Below, one piece after another: positions 51,641-63,296 of a stretch of 64,000 nucleotides of DNA. Each line of letters begins with the position of its first letter. Position 1 is the stretch's first letter. The position numbers and the translations under genes were made by a program. The stretch is from Bosea sp. F3-2 (GTDB lineage Bacteria > Pseudomonadota > Alphaproteobacteria > Rhizobiales > Beijerinckiaceae): NCBI RefSeq assembly GCF_008253865.1, contig NZ_CP042331.1:1488001-1552000 (forward strand), written 5' to 3'. The notes beneath the pieces were generated by a model. It had not been told where the DNA came from. It did not search any database and saw nothing but the letters and a program-made list of their open reading frames with translations.

Positions 51641-51655
51641 CCCGCGCAATGCGGG
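51641..51655 (-). promoter_or_regulatory. Hairpin next to dadA ribosome site (riboswitch platform)
   Basis: CCCGC-GCAAT-GCGGG lies 2-3 bp from the AGGAGC ribosome site on the minus strand and just after the second glycine aptamer. It may be the expression platform. The T-free sequence fits control of translation more than termination. Confidence 0.45.
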
Positions 51656-51659
51656 TCTC

Positions 51660-51862
51660 TGGCACCCCCTCTGTCATTGGCCTGAGAGCTTCATCACGCC
51701 CAGTCATTGGGCAGCGATTTTCACCATCGGCGCAGGGCTGCTGCCCTGCTTTTCAGAGTTCAATCATCGCAGCGGTACTTTTGCCTGAGAGTTTCCGGGG
51801 CGGTTGCTCCGTCGGCGCCGTTCCGACCCTGAGGTCGGAACGATCTCTCCCGCTGGCGGGAA
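51660..51862 (-). ncRNA. Tandem glycine riboswitch
   Basis: Read on the minus strand, aptamer 1 (about 51862-51770) has CGGGAGAGATCG, a stem GTTCCGACC/GGTCGGAAC, GCGCCGACGGAGCAACC and AAACTCTCAGGCAAAAGTACC. Aptamer 2 (about 51760-51660) has CTCTGAAAAGCAGGGC, GCGCCGATGGTGAAAATC and GAAGCTCTCAGGCCAATGAC. Paired GAGAG...CTCTCAGGCAAAA blocks are diagnostic for gcvT-type tandem glycine riboswitches. It lies in the 51630-52074 gap and controls the DadA-like gene. Confidence 0.9.
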
Positions 51863-52074
51863 TGCTAGAAATCCGGAGCTTAAAGTCAATATCCCTTCAG
51901 GGGGCATTCGGGACCAGCGCCGTCTCCTGTCTCGCACCAGACACTCTGGGGAATGCTTCAGTGGAAAAGCCGACAATGGAGGCCCGATCTCCGGAAGATT
52001 CAGGAGGCAGTTTTGCTTTGATGTAGCGGCCGTTTTCTCCATAGTCGGATGCGGCTGCATGCGGATTCGAGGCT

Positions 52075-52728
52075 GTGAAGCGCTGGGGTTATCTGATCAC
52101 GGCAATATGCCCGATGGCCTCGTGCTGTGCTGCGTGGGCCGCAGAGTCCGCCCAGGACATCGTCGAGCGGAGCATTAGCCGGCTCGGCATACAGGCGGAG
52201 ATGCCTGGCGCGGTCGCGAAAATGCCGGGCTGGCTTGACTGGTTGAAGTTCAACCTTTCGGCGGACACCCTTCGCATCCTGCTCTGGGGCGCCGTCATTC
52301 TCGGTGTCGCCGTCACGATCTGGTCGTTGCGCGACAGCCTGCCTGTGTTCAGCCGGTCCCGCCGGATCACGGCGCGCGAGGCAGAGACTCACGCGCCCGA
52401 TCCATCGAGCCGGATGGACGAGGCCCGCCTGGAGGCAGACGAACTCGCCGGCCAGGGGCAATATGGCGAGGCCATGCATGTGCTGCTGCTCAAGGGCCTC
52501 GCCGAAATCCGGCTGCGCCTCGGCACCAGCTTCGCGGCCTCGCTGACGAGCCGCGAGATCCTGCACCGCGTGTCACTGCCTCAGGCAGGTGGCAGCGCAC
52601 TCCGCGCCATCGTTCAATCGGTCGAGCAAACCTATTTCGGCGGGCGGCCTGCCGATCGGGAGGCTTATCTCGGATGCCGAGAGGAGTTCGAGGCGCTGAA
52701 GCGCTCGCTGGCGGCGAGCCCGGCATGA
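52075..52728 (+). CDS. DUF4129-domain protein
   Basis: A 217-residue protein from GTG 52075. An N-terminal hydrophobic signal (YLITAICPMASCCAAWA), a membrane segment (about residues 65-82, RILLWGAVILGVAVTIW), and a C-terminal cytoplasmic DUF4129 domain with QGQYGEAMHVLLLKGLAEI and VEQTYFGGRPADREAY. It begins an operon with DUF4350, MoxR, DUF58, SpoIIM and RDD genes, an arrangement known in many bacteria but of unclear role. Confidence 0.85.
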   Translation: MKRWGYLITAICPMASCCAAWAAESAQDIVERSISRLGIQAEMPGAVAKMPGWLDWLKFNLSADTLRILLWGAVILGVAVTIWSLRDSLPVFSRSRRITAREAETHAPDPSSRMDEARLEADELAGQGQYGEAMHVLLLKGLAEIRLRLGTSFAASLTSREILHRVSLPQAGGSALRAIVQSVEQTYFGGRPADREAYLGCREEFEALKRSLAASPA

Positions 52729-53931
52729 TGGGGAGCGTCACCTTCCAACCGCGGGTCCTGGCTGCGCTCGGCGCGGCGCTCTGCGCCTTGTTCGCCGCCT
52801 CGCTGCTGCTGACCGGCGCCGGAGGCCGCAGCCAGACGGGAGCCATCTTCGGAGCCAACAGCTATTCCCGCTCCGCGGTCGGCCATCTCGCCTTCCATGA
52901 GCTGCTGCGGGAACTCGGCCACAAGACGGTCGGCGCCGAGCATCAGCCACTCGCCATGCTCGGACAGAACGGTGTGCTCATCCTCGCCGAGCCGGCGGGC
53001 AGCCTCGCCGGCGAGGAGGATCGCAACAAGCTTCAGACCGCCGGCAAGATCCTCCTCGTCCTACCGAAATGGAACGTGCGCCGGGACGAGCGCCGAAACG
53101 GCTGGATCGAATCGGCCGAAGCCGCCCCGCCTCTGCAGGCGCAGGCCATTCTGAGCGCGGCGGTGAACGGCGGCACCATCACACGGGCCGCCCCGCCGAC
53201 CACGTATCAGAAGACGATCGCGGCCGCCGACCCGACGATCCGGGGTGAAGTCCAGCTCATCAAGGACTCCAAACTGACCCCGCTGATCGCCACTCCCGAA
53301 GGCATCCTGCTCGGCGAGCTGCGACAGGGCAACCGCCGCATCTGGGTCTTGGCCGATCCCGATCCGATCGAGAACCACGGGATCGGAAAGGGCGAGAACG
53401 CCGCCTTCGCGCGGGACGTGATCGCGACGCTTCTGGCTGGCCGCAACGGCACGCAGGTCTTCGACGAGACGATCCACGGCTTTCGACGCGCGCCGCCCAA
53501 TCTCCTGAAGTTCCTCCACGAGTTCCCGCTCAATCTCGCCCTCGTCCAAATTCTGGCTGCGGTCGCTCTGCTGCTCTGGGCCGCGATGGGGCGCTTCGGC
53601 GCGCCGCAAGCCATGCCGCGCCGGCTCGAGGCCGGCCGCTATGCGCTGATCGACAATGCCGCCTCCCTGCTCGACCATGCCGGGCACCAGGCCGCGATCC
53701 TGCGCCGCTACATCACGATGATGCTCCACGATGCCGGGAAAGCCCTGCGCGCGCCGCAGCGCCTGGACGATCCCGCACTGGTGGCCTGGCTCACTCAGGC
53801 GGCGAGCGCCCGCGGCATCGACACGAAGCCGCTCGAAGCGCTGGAACGCATGACAGCGGCCGAATCCCGCAACCTGACCGCGCTGCTGACCGCAGCGCAG
53901 GCCCTCTACCGCTGGCGCAAGGATCTGCCGC

Positions 53932-54884
<953 letters not shown>

Positions 54885-54888
<4 letters not shown>

Positions 54889-56198
54889 TCAGGCCGACGC
54901 TGCGTGCCGTGCTGACCTTCGCTGCGACCGGGCCGGCCGCCGTCGCACTGCTCGTGCACGACCCGGCGCTTTGGCCGATCGCTTTCGACCTCGGCCTGTT
55001 CGTGCTGGCGCTGATCGGGGTCGACGCCCTGCTCTGCATTCGGCCATCGCGGCTGAAGCTCTCCGTCGATGCGCCGTCCCGGCTCTTCATCGGCAGCGAA
55101 GGGCGATTGACCATCGGTGCCGCCATCGACGGTGCCTCTCGGCCGGTGACGATAGAGGCCCTGCCCGAGCAGAGCGGCGATGCCACCCCGCCGGATCCGG
55201 TCCGGCTGGTCGTTGCTCCCGGCGCCAGCGCCTCGGCGATGCTGCCGCTGAAGCCGCTGCGCCGCGGCCGAATCGTGATCGAGGCGCTCTGGCTGCGCTG
55301 GCGCGGGCCGCTCGGCCTCGCCGGCCGGAGCCAGCGCCGGCCACTAGCTTTCACGATCGACGTCGTGCCCGACATCCGCGGCATCGCCTCATCCGCCATC
55401 CAGTTCTTCAGCCGCGACGCCATCGACGGGATCAAGGTGCAGCGCCAGAAGGGCGAAGGCACCGAATTCGAGGCGCTGCGCGACCATGTGCAGGGGCTCG
55501 ACAACCGCTTCATCGACTGGAAGCACTCCGCCAAGCATCTGAAGCTGCTGTCGAAGGAATTCCAGGTCGAGCGCAATCACCAGATCATCCTCGCCTTCGA
55601 CACCGGCTACCTGATGGCCGAGCCGATCGCCGGGCTGCCCCGGCTCGACCACGCGATCCACGCCGGGCTGCTGCTGGGCTGGGTCGCACTGCGCAGCGGC
55701 GACCATGTCGGCAGCTTCGCCTTCGACGCGCGGATCCGGCAATACCTGCAGCCCTCGCGCGGCCGCAGCGCCTTCGCCCGGCTTCAGAACGCCTCGGGCG
55801 AGCTCGCCTATCGGGCCGACGAAACCAATTTCACGCTCGGGCTCGCCGAGCTCAACGCCCGGCTCAAACGGCGGGCCCTCGTGATCCTGTTCACCGAGTT
55901 CATCGACACCACCACCGCCGAGCTGTTGCTGGAAGGCCTGCAGCGCATGGCCAATCGCCACGCCGTGATCTTCGTCACGCTCAGCGACCCGCTACTGGCA
56001 AACGTCGTCGATGCCGATCCCGGCAGTTTCCGCCCCGTCGCCGAGGCCGTCGTCGCCCGCGACCTGCAGCGCGAGCGCGCCATCGTGCTGGAGCGGCTGG
56101 CGCGCATGGGCGTGCACTGCCTGGAGATCCCGCCACGCGGGCTGGCCGTCGATCTCGTCAACCGCTACCTGACCATCAAGCAGAGGGGGCTGCTATAG
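54885..56198 (+). CDS. DUF58/vWA-type protein
   Basis: A 437-residue protein with two N-terminal hydrophobic segments and the DUF58 core (VPDIRGIASSAIQFF, EFEALRDHVQGLDNRFIDWK), then a vWA-like fold with ILAFDTGYLM (a weak MIDAS: DTG in place of DxSxS) and ALVILFTEFIDTTTAELLLE. DUF58 proteins partner MoxR ATPases. ATG 54885 overlaps the moxR stop. Confidence 0.9.
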
Positions 56199-56212
56199 AA
56201 CCGTTCGGCCCT

Positions 56213-57253
56213 TTGCCCGCCACATCGCCAGCTCCGGCCGCGACCGTCACCCTGCGCAGCGCCGAGTTCCGCAGAAGCCGCGAGGTCGCGTGGCGGACGC
56301 TGGACAACCTCGTCTCGCGGGTCGAGAGGAAGGGCCTGTCCCGCCTCTCCGCCGAGGAGCTGCGGGAGCTGCCCCTGCTCTACCGGACGGCGGCCTCGTC
56401 ACTGTCCGTCGCCCGCTCGATCGCACTCGACCGCAACTTGATCCTCTATCTCGAAGGGTTGGTGCTGCGCGCCTTCTTCGTCGTCTACGGGCCGCGAACC
56501 GGGATCATGGAAGCCTTGGCCGGTTTCTTGAAGCGCGGTTTCCCGGCTGCCGTCCGCAAGGCGGGCTGGCACATCCTGCTGGCGACACTCGCCATCGCGG
56601 CCGGCGTCATTATCGGATTCATGCTCGTCCTGCCCAACGAGAACTGGTTCAGCGTCCTGGTCCCGGAGACCATGGCTGGCGGGCGCGGGCCGGCGAGCAC
56701 GGCAGAGCAATTACGCCGCACCGAGATCTTCGCGCCCTGGCCGGGCTTCGTCGAATCCTTCGTCGTCTTCGCCAGCTTCCTGTTCCGCAACAACGCGACG
56801 GTCGGGATCATGACCTTCGGGCTCGGCTTCTTCGGCGGCGTGCCGACGCTGCTGCTGCTCGGCTATCAGGGCGTCATGCTCGGCGCCTTCTTCGCCCTGC
56901 ATCACAACCGTGGGCTACTCTACGACTTCATCGGCTGGGTCTCGATCCATGGCGTGACCGAGATCGGTGCGCTGATCCTCTGCGGTGCCGGCGGCCTGGT
57001 CATCGCCGAGAAGGTGCTCTTTCCGGGACGGTATGGCCGGCTTGACAGTCTGGCGCTTGCCGGCAAGGCCGCGGCGGGGCTGGCGGGCGGCGCCGTGCTG
57101 ATGCTCTTCGTCGCCGGGATCATCGAGGGCGGCCTGCGCCAGCTCATCGCCTCGACGCCATGGCGCCTCGCGATCGGGGCAGCGACGGGACTGCTCTGGA
57201 TGGCCTACTTCCACTCATGCGGCAGGCGCGAAGGCCATGGCCCAGCGGCTTGA
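56213..57253 (+). CDS. SpoIIM-family (stage II sporulation M-like) membrane protein
   Basis: About 346 residues. N-terminal helical region (LSRLSAEELRELPLLYRTAA), then five or six membrane segments with AGVIIGFMLVLPNENWFSVL and TFGLGFFGGVPTLLLLGYQG. The start is hard to place: no ATG or GTG is available; TTG 56213 is used here, while AUA 56195 has a better placed AGAGGGGG. Membership of the MoxR-DUF58 operon is typical. Not a sporulation gene in this organism; a membrane envelope role is likely. Confidence 0.78.
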   Translation: MPATSPAPAATVTLRSAEFRRSREVAWRTLDNLVSRVERKGLSRLSAEELRELPLLYRTAASSLSVARSIALDRNLILYLEGLVLRAFFVVYGPRTGIMEALAGFLKRGFPAAVRKAGWHILLATLAIAAGVIIGFMLVLPNENWFSVLVPETMAGGRGPASTAEQLRRTEIFAPWPGFVESFVVFASFLFRNNATVGIMTFGLGFFGGVPTLLLLGYQGVMLGAFFALHHNRGLLYDFIGWVSIHGVTEIGALILCGAGGLVIAEKVLFPGRYGRLDSLALAGKAAAGLAGGAVLMLFVAGIIEGGLRQLIASTPWRLAIGAATGLLWMAYFHSCGRREGHGPAA

Positions 57254-58136
57254 CCGGATCAACCGTCTGCTCGACGGCATCACGCGCAACCGGCGCGAGA
57301 TCACGACGCCGGAAGGCGTGGTGCTGGAGGTCGATATCGCCAATCACGGCGAGAGGCTCGTCGCCTTCCTCATCGACTTCCTGTTCTGGATGCTGGCGAC
57401 CGCCCTGCTCTTCCTGATTCTGGGTCTGACCGTGATCCACGGCGTCAGCGGATCGGTGACGATCACCATCGTCCTCTTCCTCTCCTTCCTGCTGCGGAAC
57501 CTCTACTTCATCCATTTCGAGCTGCAGAGCCAGGGGGCGACGCCTGGCAAGCGCATCGTCAACCTGAAGGTGATCGATCGGAGCGGCGGCCCGCTGCTGC
57601 CCGGCGCGATCATCGCCCGTAACCTGACGCGCGAGGTCGAGATCTTCCTGCCGCTCGGGCTGTTCTTCGCCGTGCCCAAATTCGGTGCCGGGGCGGAGTT
57701 CTGGACGGCCGCGAGCTATTTCGGCTGGGCCGTCGCTCTGTCGGCCCTGCCCTTCTTCAACCGGGATCACCTGCGCGCCGGCGACCTGATCGCCGGGACG
57801 ATGGTCATCTCGGTGCCGCGCCGAGCCCTGCTGGCCGATCTCGCCGACAGCGAGAGCCGCTACGTCTTCACTCACAAGCAACTCGACGCCTACGGCGCGT
57901 TCGAGTTGCAAGTGCTCGAGGAACTGCTGCGCCGGCCGCCATCGCCCGATACCTGGACGATGCAACAGCAGGTCTGCGACAAGATCTGCCGCAAGATCGG
58001 CTGGGCTGACCCGGTCCCACCCGCGGAGGCGCTATCCTTCCTGCGGGCCTTCTACACGGCCGAGCGCGCACATCTCGAACGCGAGCAGGAGTTCGGCCGA
58101 TATCGCGCCGACAAAAATGCTGCTGCCGGGTCGTAA
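57237..58136 (+). CDS. RDD-family membrane protein
   Basis: A 299-residue protein with an RDD-type membrane domain: NHGERLVAFLIDFLFWMLAT (the R and D of the first segment), SQGATPGKRIVNLKVIDRSG, FNRDHLRAGDLIAGTMVI, about four membrane segments, and a hydrophilic C-terminal 110 residues. It is the last gene of the operon, starting 17 bp before the SpoIIM stop. The stop codon lies in the loop of a 16-bp stem. Confidence 0.88.
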   Translation: MAQRLDRINRLLDGITRNRREITTPEGVVLEVDIANHGERLVAFLIDFLFWMLATALLFLILGLTVIHGVSGSVTITIVLFLSFLLRNLYFIHFELQSQGATPGKRIVNLKVIDRSGGPLLPGAIIARNLTREVEIFLPLGLFFAVPKFGAGAEFWTAASYFGWAVALSALPFFNRDHLRAGDLIAGTMVISVPRRALLADLADSESRYVFTHKQLDAYGAFELQVLEELLRRPPSPDTWTMQQQVCDKICRKIGWADPVPPAEALSFLRAFYTAERAHLEREQEFGRYRADKNAAAGS

Positions 58137-58153
58137 AGACCCGGCAGCAGCAT
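58117..58153 (+). terminator. Terminator hairpin at RDD operon end
   Basis: ATGCTGCTGCCGGGTC / GACCCGGCAGCAGCAT is a perfect 16-bp stem with the loop GTAAA; the TAA stop of the RDD gene is inside that loop. A short T-rich run (GTTTCGTTTTC) follows at about 58162. Ends the operon at 52075-58136. Confidence 0.7.
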
Positions 58154-58154
58154 A

Positions 58155-58313
58155 GAGCCTGTTTCGTTTTCACGGAAACACGCCGTCATTCCGGGCAAGC
58201 CGCGATAGCGGCGCCGATCCGGAATCCATCGTAGAGTTCGGCGCTCTAAGATGGATTCCGGGTCAAGCCCGGAATGACGGCGCGGTTCCGCGTAAAATCT
58301 GCATGCTCTAGAT
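58155..58313. repeat. Inverted-repeat intergenic element
   Basis: Outer arms ACGCCGTCATTCCGGGC and GCCCGGAATGACGGCG, with the inner arms GGAATCCATC / GATGGATTCC, form a fold-back downstream of the RDD operon. It shares the CCGTCATTCCGG core with the 13968 element and AAAATCTGCATGCTCTAG with the closing edges of related copies. Confidence 0.7.
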
Positions 58314-58323
58314 CGCCGTTATC

Positions 58324-58370
58324 GCATCGGATTTTTCCGAAAAGTGGATTCCACTTTTCGGTCCGATGCT
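58324..58370. repeat. 47-bp palindromic repeat, copy 1
   Basis: GCATCGGATTTTTCCGAAAA to GATGCT; identical, in inverted orientation, to 60318-60364. Its centre CCGAAAAGTGG/CCACTTTTCGG is itself palindromic. It lies 18 bp past the end of the membrane-protein gene and could end its transcription. Confidence 0.8.
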
Positions 58371-58388
58371 ATTGTCCTCCCGGCCGCG

Positions 58389-59135
58389 TCAGTCGAAGAC
58401 ACTGGCCAGCGTGTCGAGGTCGACACCTTCCTTCGCCATCCGCAGGTCATGATAGATGACGGCGGAGAGCACGGCGCTGAAAGCGGTCAGGACAACCTGC
58501 CAGAGGAAGCCGATCACCTGCCCGACCACGCCGGGTCCGCCGATCTTCGCGAGGACCAGTGCGCCCACCAGGGCGATCACCACGACCAGCAGGAACAATC
58601 CGAAGATCTGCCAGCGATAGCCCTTGGTCAGCGCCACACTGCGCTCCAAGCTCGCCGAGACGCCCTTCTTCTCGATCACGCAGGCGGGAACGGCAACATA
58701 GAGCATGCAGCCGATGATGACGCCCGGCACGACGAAAAACACAAAGCCGAGGCCGGTTGCGAGGCCGACCAGGATGCCGACGCCGATGACAGGAACCGCG
58801 CGCGCGAATCCGATCCGCAGCGACTCGCCGATCGTGAAGGGCTGGCGCCGCATTTCCTGGAAAGCGCCGTAGAGGCTCGTCGCCTGCGCGACGGTCTGGA
58901 GCACGAAGGTCAGGATTCCCGTCAGGACCCCCGCAAACCCAATGCCTGCCGGCGAGTCGCCCGCGCCCGACATCAGCCCAAGGGTCAGAAGGAGAATCGG
59001 CACCATCGGCAGAAGCGCGAGCAGGACGAATTTGCCGAATTGCTGGCCGAGGATGGCGAATGTCTTGCTCATCACGGAGCCGACACGGAACTGTCCCGCT
59101 ACGGCGGCAAAGCCGCCAGTTGATGTACTGCTCAT
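58389..59135 (-). CDS. Polytopic membrane protein (GPDPase-membrane-domain-like)
   Basis: A 248-residue protein with about six hydrophobic segments, starting FRVGSVMSKTFAILGQQFGK. It resembles the membrane domain found in glycerophosphoryl-diester phosphodiesterase fusions and in DUF975-type proteins (VPACVIEKKGVSASLERSVA, LTKGYRWQIFGLFLL), but carries no phosphodiesterase catalytic domain. Function unknown. The region 59136-59445 upstream holds no gene or repeat that I can see. Confidence 0.75.
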   Translation of the reverse strand: MSSTSTGGFAAVAGQFRVGSVMSKTFAILGQQFGKFVLLALLPMVPILLLTLGLMSGAGDSPAGIGFAGVLTGILTFVLQTVAQATSLYGAFQEMRRQPFTIGESLRIGFARAVPVIGVGILVGLATGLGFVFFVVPGVIIGCMLYVAVPACVIEKKGVSASLERSVALTKGYRWQIFGLFLLVVVIALVGALVLAKIGGPGVVGQVIGFLWQVVLTAFSAVLSAVIYHDLRMAKEGVDLDTLASVFD

Positions 59136-59445
59136 GCGCCTCTCCCCAAATGTGGCGGAATAGTGGCACGGCGCACAGCGTCGGGCAATTGGCCCTGAGA
59201 GACGCGATTAAGATCCGATTTCGACGATGTTCGCGTTCCGCAATCTCGAAGGCGCTCCCCCGTGAATGGGCAGCGTTCCAGCTGCGATGGCGAGCAGCTT
59301 TTGAACCCCGATGACCACGAAGGACCGATGCTTGAGCAGAAAAACCGCTCGAGACAGAAAGGTCGAAATATCGGGAAAGTCTGACCGAGATATTCCGGAA
59401 ATTGGAACCAAGGGCGAGGAATATCCTCTAAACCCTTGATTTCAA

Positions 59446-59522
59446 TGGCGCGGGCGACGGGGCTCGAACCCGCGACCTCCGGCGTGACAGGCCGGCACTC
59501 TAACCGACTGAGCTACGCCCGC
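59446..59522 (-). tRNA. tRNA-Asp(GTC)
   Basis: Read on the minus strand it folds as a full cloverleaf: acceptor GCGGGCG / CGCCCGC with G discriminator and encoded CCA, D-arm AGCTCAGTCGGTTAGAGT, anticodon stem-loop CCGGCCTGTCACGCCGG with anticodon GTC, and T-loop GGTTCGAGCCC. 77 nt including CCA. Confidence 0.97.
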
Positions 59523-59639
59523 GCTGGGCGGCTGAGGCATTCGCCGTCAGCGACGTGGTGAGTATTGCTCCCGGCCGGAAGTGTCAAGCACGTGATGCCG
59601 GCAAATTCACATCTGGGGAAAAATACCTTTCGCCGGCAC

Positions 59640-60125
59640 TCACGGATCGGGCGTGCCGCCTCCCGTTTCTGGGGATGCGAGGCAAGGATCGAGCAGCACA
59701 TGCCGCCGGTCCTGGCGGTTATATCCGCCCCGCAGAATGGCCTTGTCACCCAGCTTGAGTTCGTTGGTGCTGTAGGTCACGCAGAGCACGCGCACGCCGG
59801 GCTCGGGACAAACGGCGACGTACCAGAGCGCGCCATCGGTCTGAATCAGGGACACTGTTCCGGCGATCGCCATGTCGACGCGCGAATCGGGCGGCACCGA
59901 GTCGGGCAATTGCCCGGCGATGTCCTCGCAGCTCGCAGGCTTGCCGGGCTGCTCGGGTTGCGAGAAGGCGGGACGGCCGGTGAAGAAGGAATCCGGCAGC
60001 AGCGTTTGCGCCAGTGCTGGCTCCAGGCCCAGAGCGACGGACAAGCTCGCGGCGGCAAGGGCGTGCCGGCGGCGGCGGGAGCGGATCAGGGATAGCGCGT
60101 TCACCCGCATCAACCTGCCCATCAA
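59640..60125 (-). CDS. Hypothetical secreted protein
   Basis: Up to 161 residues, with a signal peptide (HALAAASLSVALGLEPALAQ) after a very basic stretch (IRSRRRRH), so it is exported to the periplasm. The mature part contains four cysteines (in PASCEDI, VAVCPEP, RVLCVTY, DPCLASP), possibly two disulfides, and a beta-rich region with VDMAIAGTVSLIQ. No family recognised. An inner ATG at residue 6 is an alternative start. Confidence 0.65.
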   Translation of the reverse strand: MMGRLMRVNALSLIRSRRRRHALAAASLSVALGLEPALAQTLLPDSFFTGRPAFSQPEQPGKPASCEDIAGQLPDSVPPDSRVDMAIAGTVSLIQTDGALWYVAVCPEPGVRVLCVTYSTNELKLGDKAILRGGYNRQDRRHVLLDPCLASPETGGGTPDP

Positions 60126-60221
60126 GATGGCGGAATTCCGCCCGCAGCCGCGTTTCCCCCAAGCCTTGAGAGACAGGGTGCTTGCGATGCGGCTCTCGAA
60201 GCCTTAAACGGCGTGCGCCGG

Positions 60222-60297
60222 GGGCGGTTAGCTCAGTTGGTAGAGCGCCTCGTTTACACCGAGGATGTCGGCGGTTCGAGCCCGTCACTGCCCACCA
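60222..60297 (+). tRNA. tRNA-Val(TAC)
   Basis: Cloverleaf with acceptor GGGCGGT / ACTGCCC (one G-U pair), A discriminator and encoded CCA, D-arm AGCTCAGTTGGTAGAGC, anticodon stem-loop CCTCGTTTACACCGAGG with anticodon TAC, variable GATGTC and T-loop GGTTCGAGCCC. 76 nt including CCA. Confidence 0.96.
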
Positions 60298-60317
60298 CCA
60301 TTTCCCTCCATGTCCCT

Positions 60318-60364
60318 AGCATCGGACCGAAAAGTGGAATCCACTTTTCGGAAAAATCCGATGC
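60318..60364. repeat. 47-bp palindromic repeat, copy 2
   Basis: The exact reverse complement of 58324-58370. It lies 21 bp after the tRNA-Val CCA end, and the AATAACAAATGCATAGATCA downstream resembles the flank of the first copy. Confidence 0.8.
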
Positions 60365-60463
60365 AATAACAAATGCATAGATCACCGTTCCCGCGTCCGA
60401 TAGGACGCGCGGCGATCGAGGCTTGCAGGCGCCCACTCGGCCGGGGCCCTTTCGTCCTGCGCC

Positions 60464-60499
60464 CAAAAGAAAACCGCCGGCGCTTGCGCGCCGGCGGTT
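60464..60499 (-). terminator. Rho-independent terminator of lon
   Basis: On the minus strand: stem AACCGCCGGCGC / GCGCCGGCGGTT (12 bp), loop GCAA, then TTTTCTTTT. It begins 21 bp after the lon stop. Confidence 0.88.
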
Positions 60500-60519
60500 C
60501 TCATTCCTCAGACCGCAGG

Positions 60520-62946
<2,427 letters not shown>

Positions 62947-63239
62947 GGCAGTTCCTTTGCAGTTGCGCCCGGCGGACCCCCAAGATGGGCGGAGCGATCG
63001 GACGTGTGCGGCCAAGGCGACCATTCGCCTCTCCGCCCCTGCGCATCGCACCCTTGCTAGGCATGCGACTCTCGCAAGTGGACCTAAAGTGGAGACTTCC
63101 TCGCCGGCTTTCAAGCAAGGTATCCGGGCCATGCACCGCTGTCCTGCAGCGGGCGAAGACCGGAAACCGCGACTTGCGACGGTTCAATCTCGGACGGAGC
63201 TGTCGCAGTGCAGCACCGCGATCAGCCTACGCCCATCAC

Positions 63240-63268
63240 AACGCAAAACGCGCGCCAAGGGCGCGCGT
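63240..63268 (-). terminator. Terminator of clpX
   Basis: On the minus strand: stem ACGCGCGCC / GGCGCGCGT, 3-nt loop, then TTTTGCGTT. It starts 28 bp after the clpX stop, so lon has its own promoter in the remaining 290 bp. Confidence 0.75.
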
Positions 63269-63296
63269 CGCGTTGTCGCAAGGCTTGGGACAAATC

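Noticed and set aside
59136..59445. Possible gene or RNA in the gap before tRNA-Asp
   Set aside because: No frame with a ribosome site, no stable hairpin and no repeat was seen.
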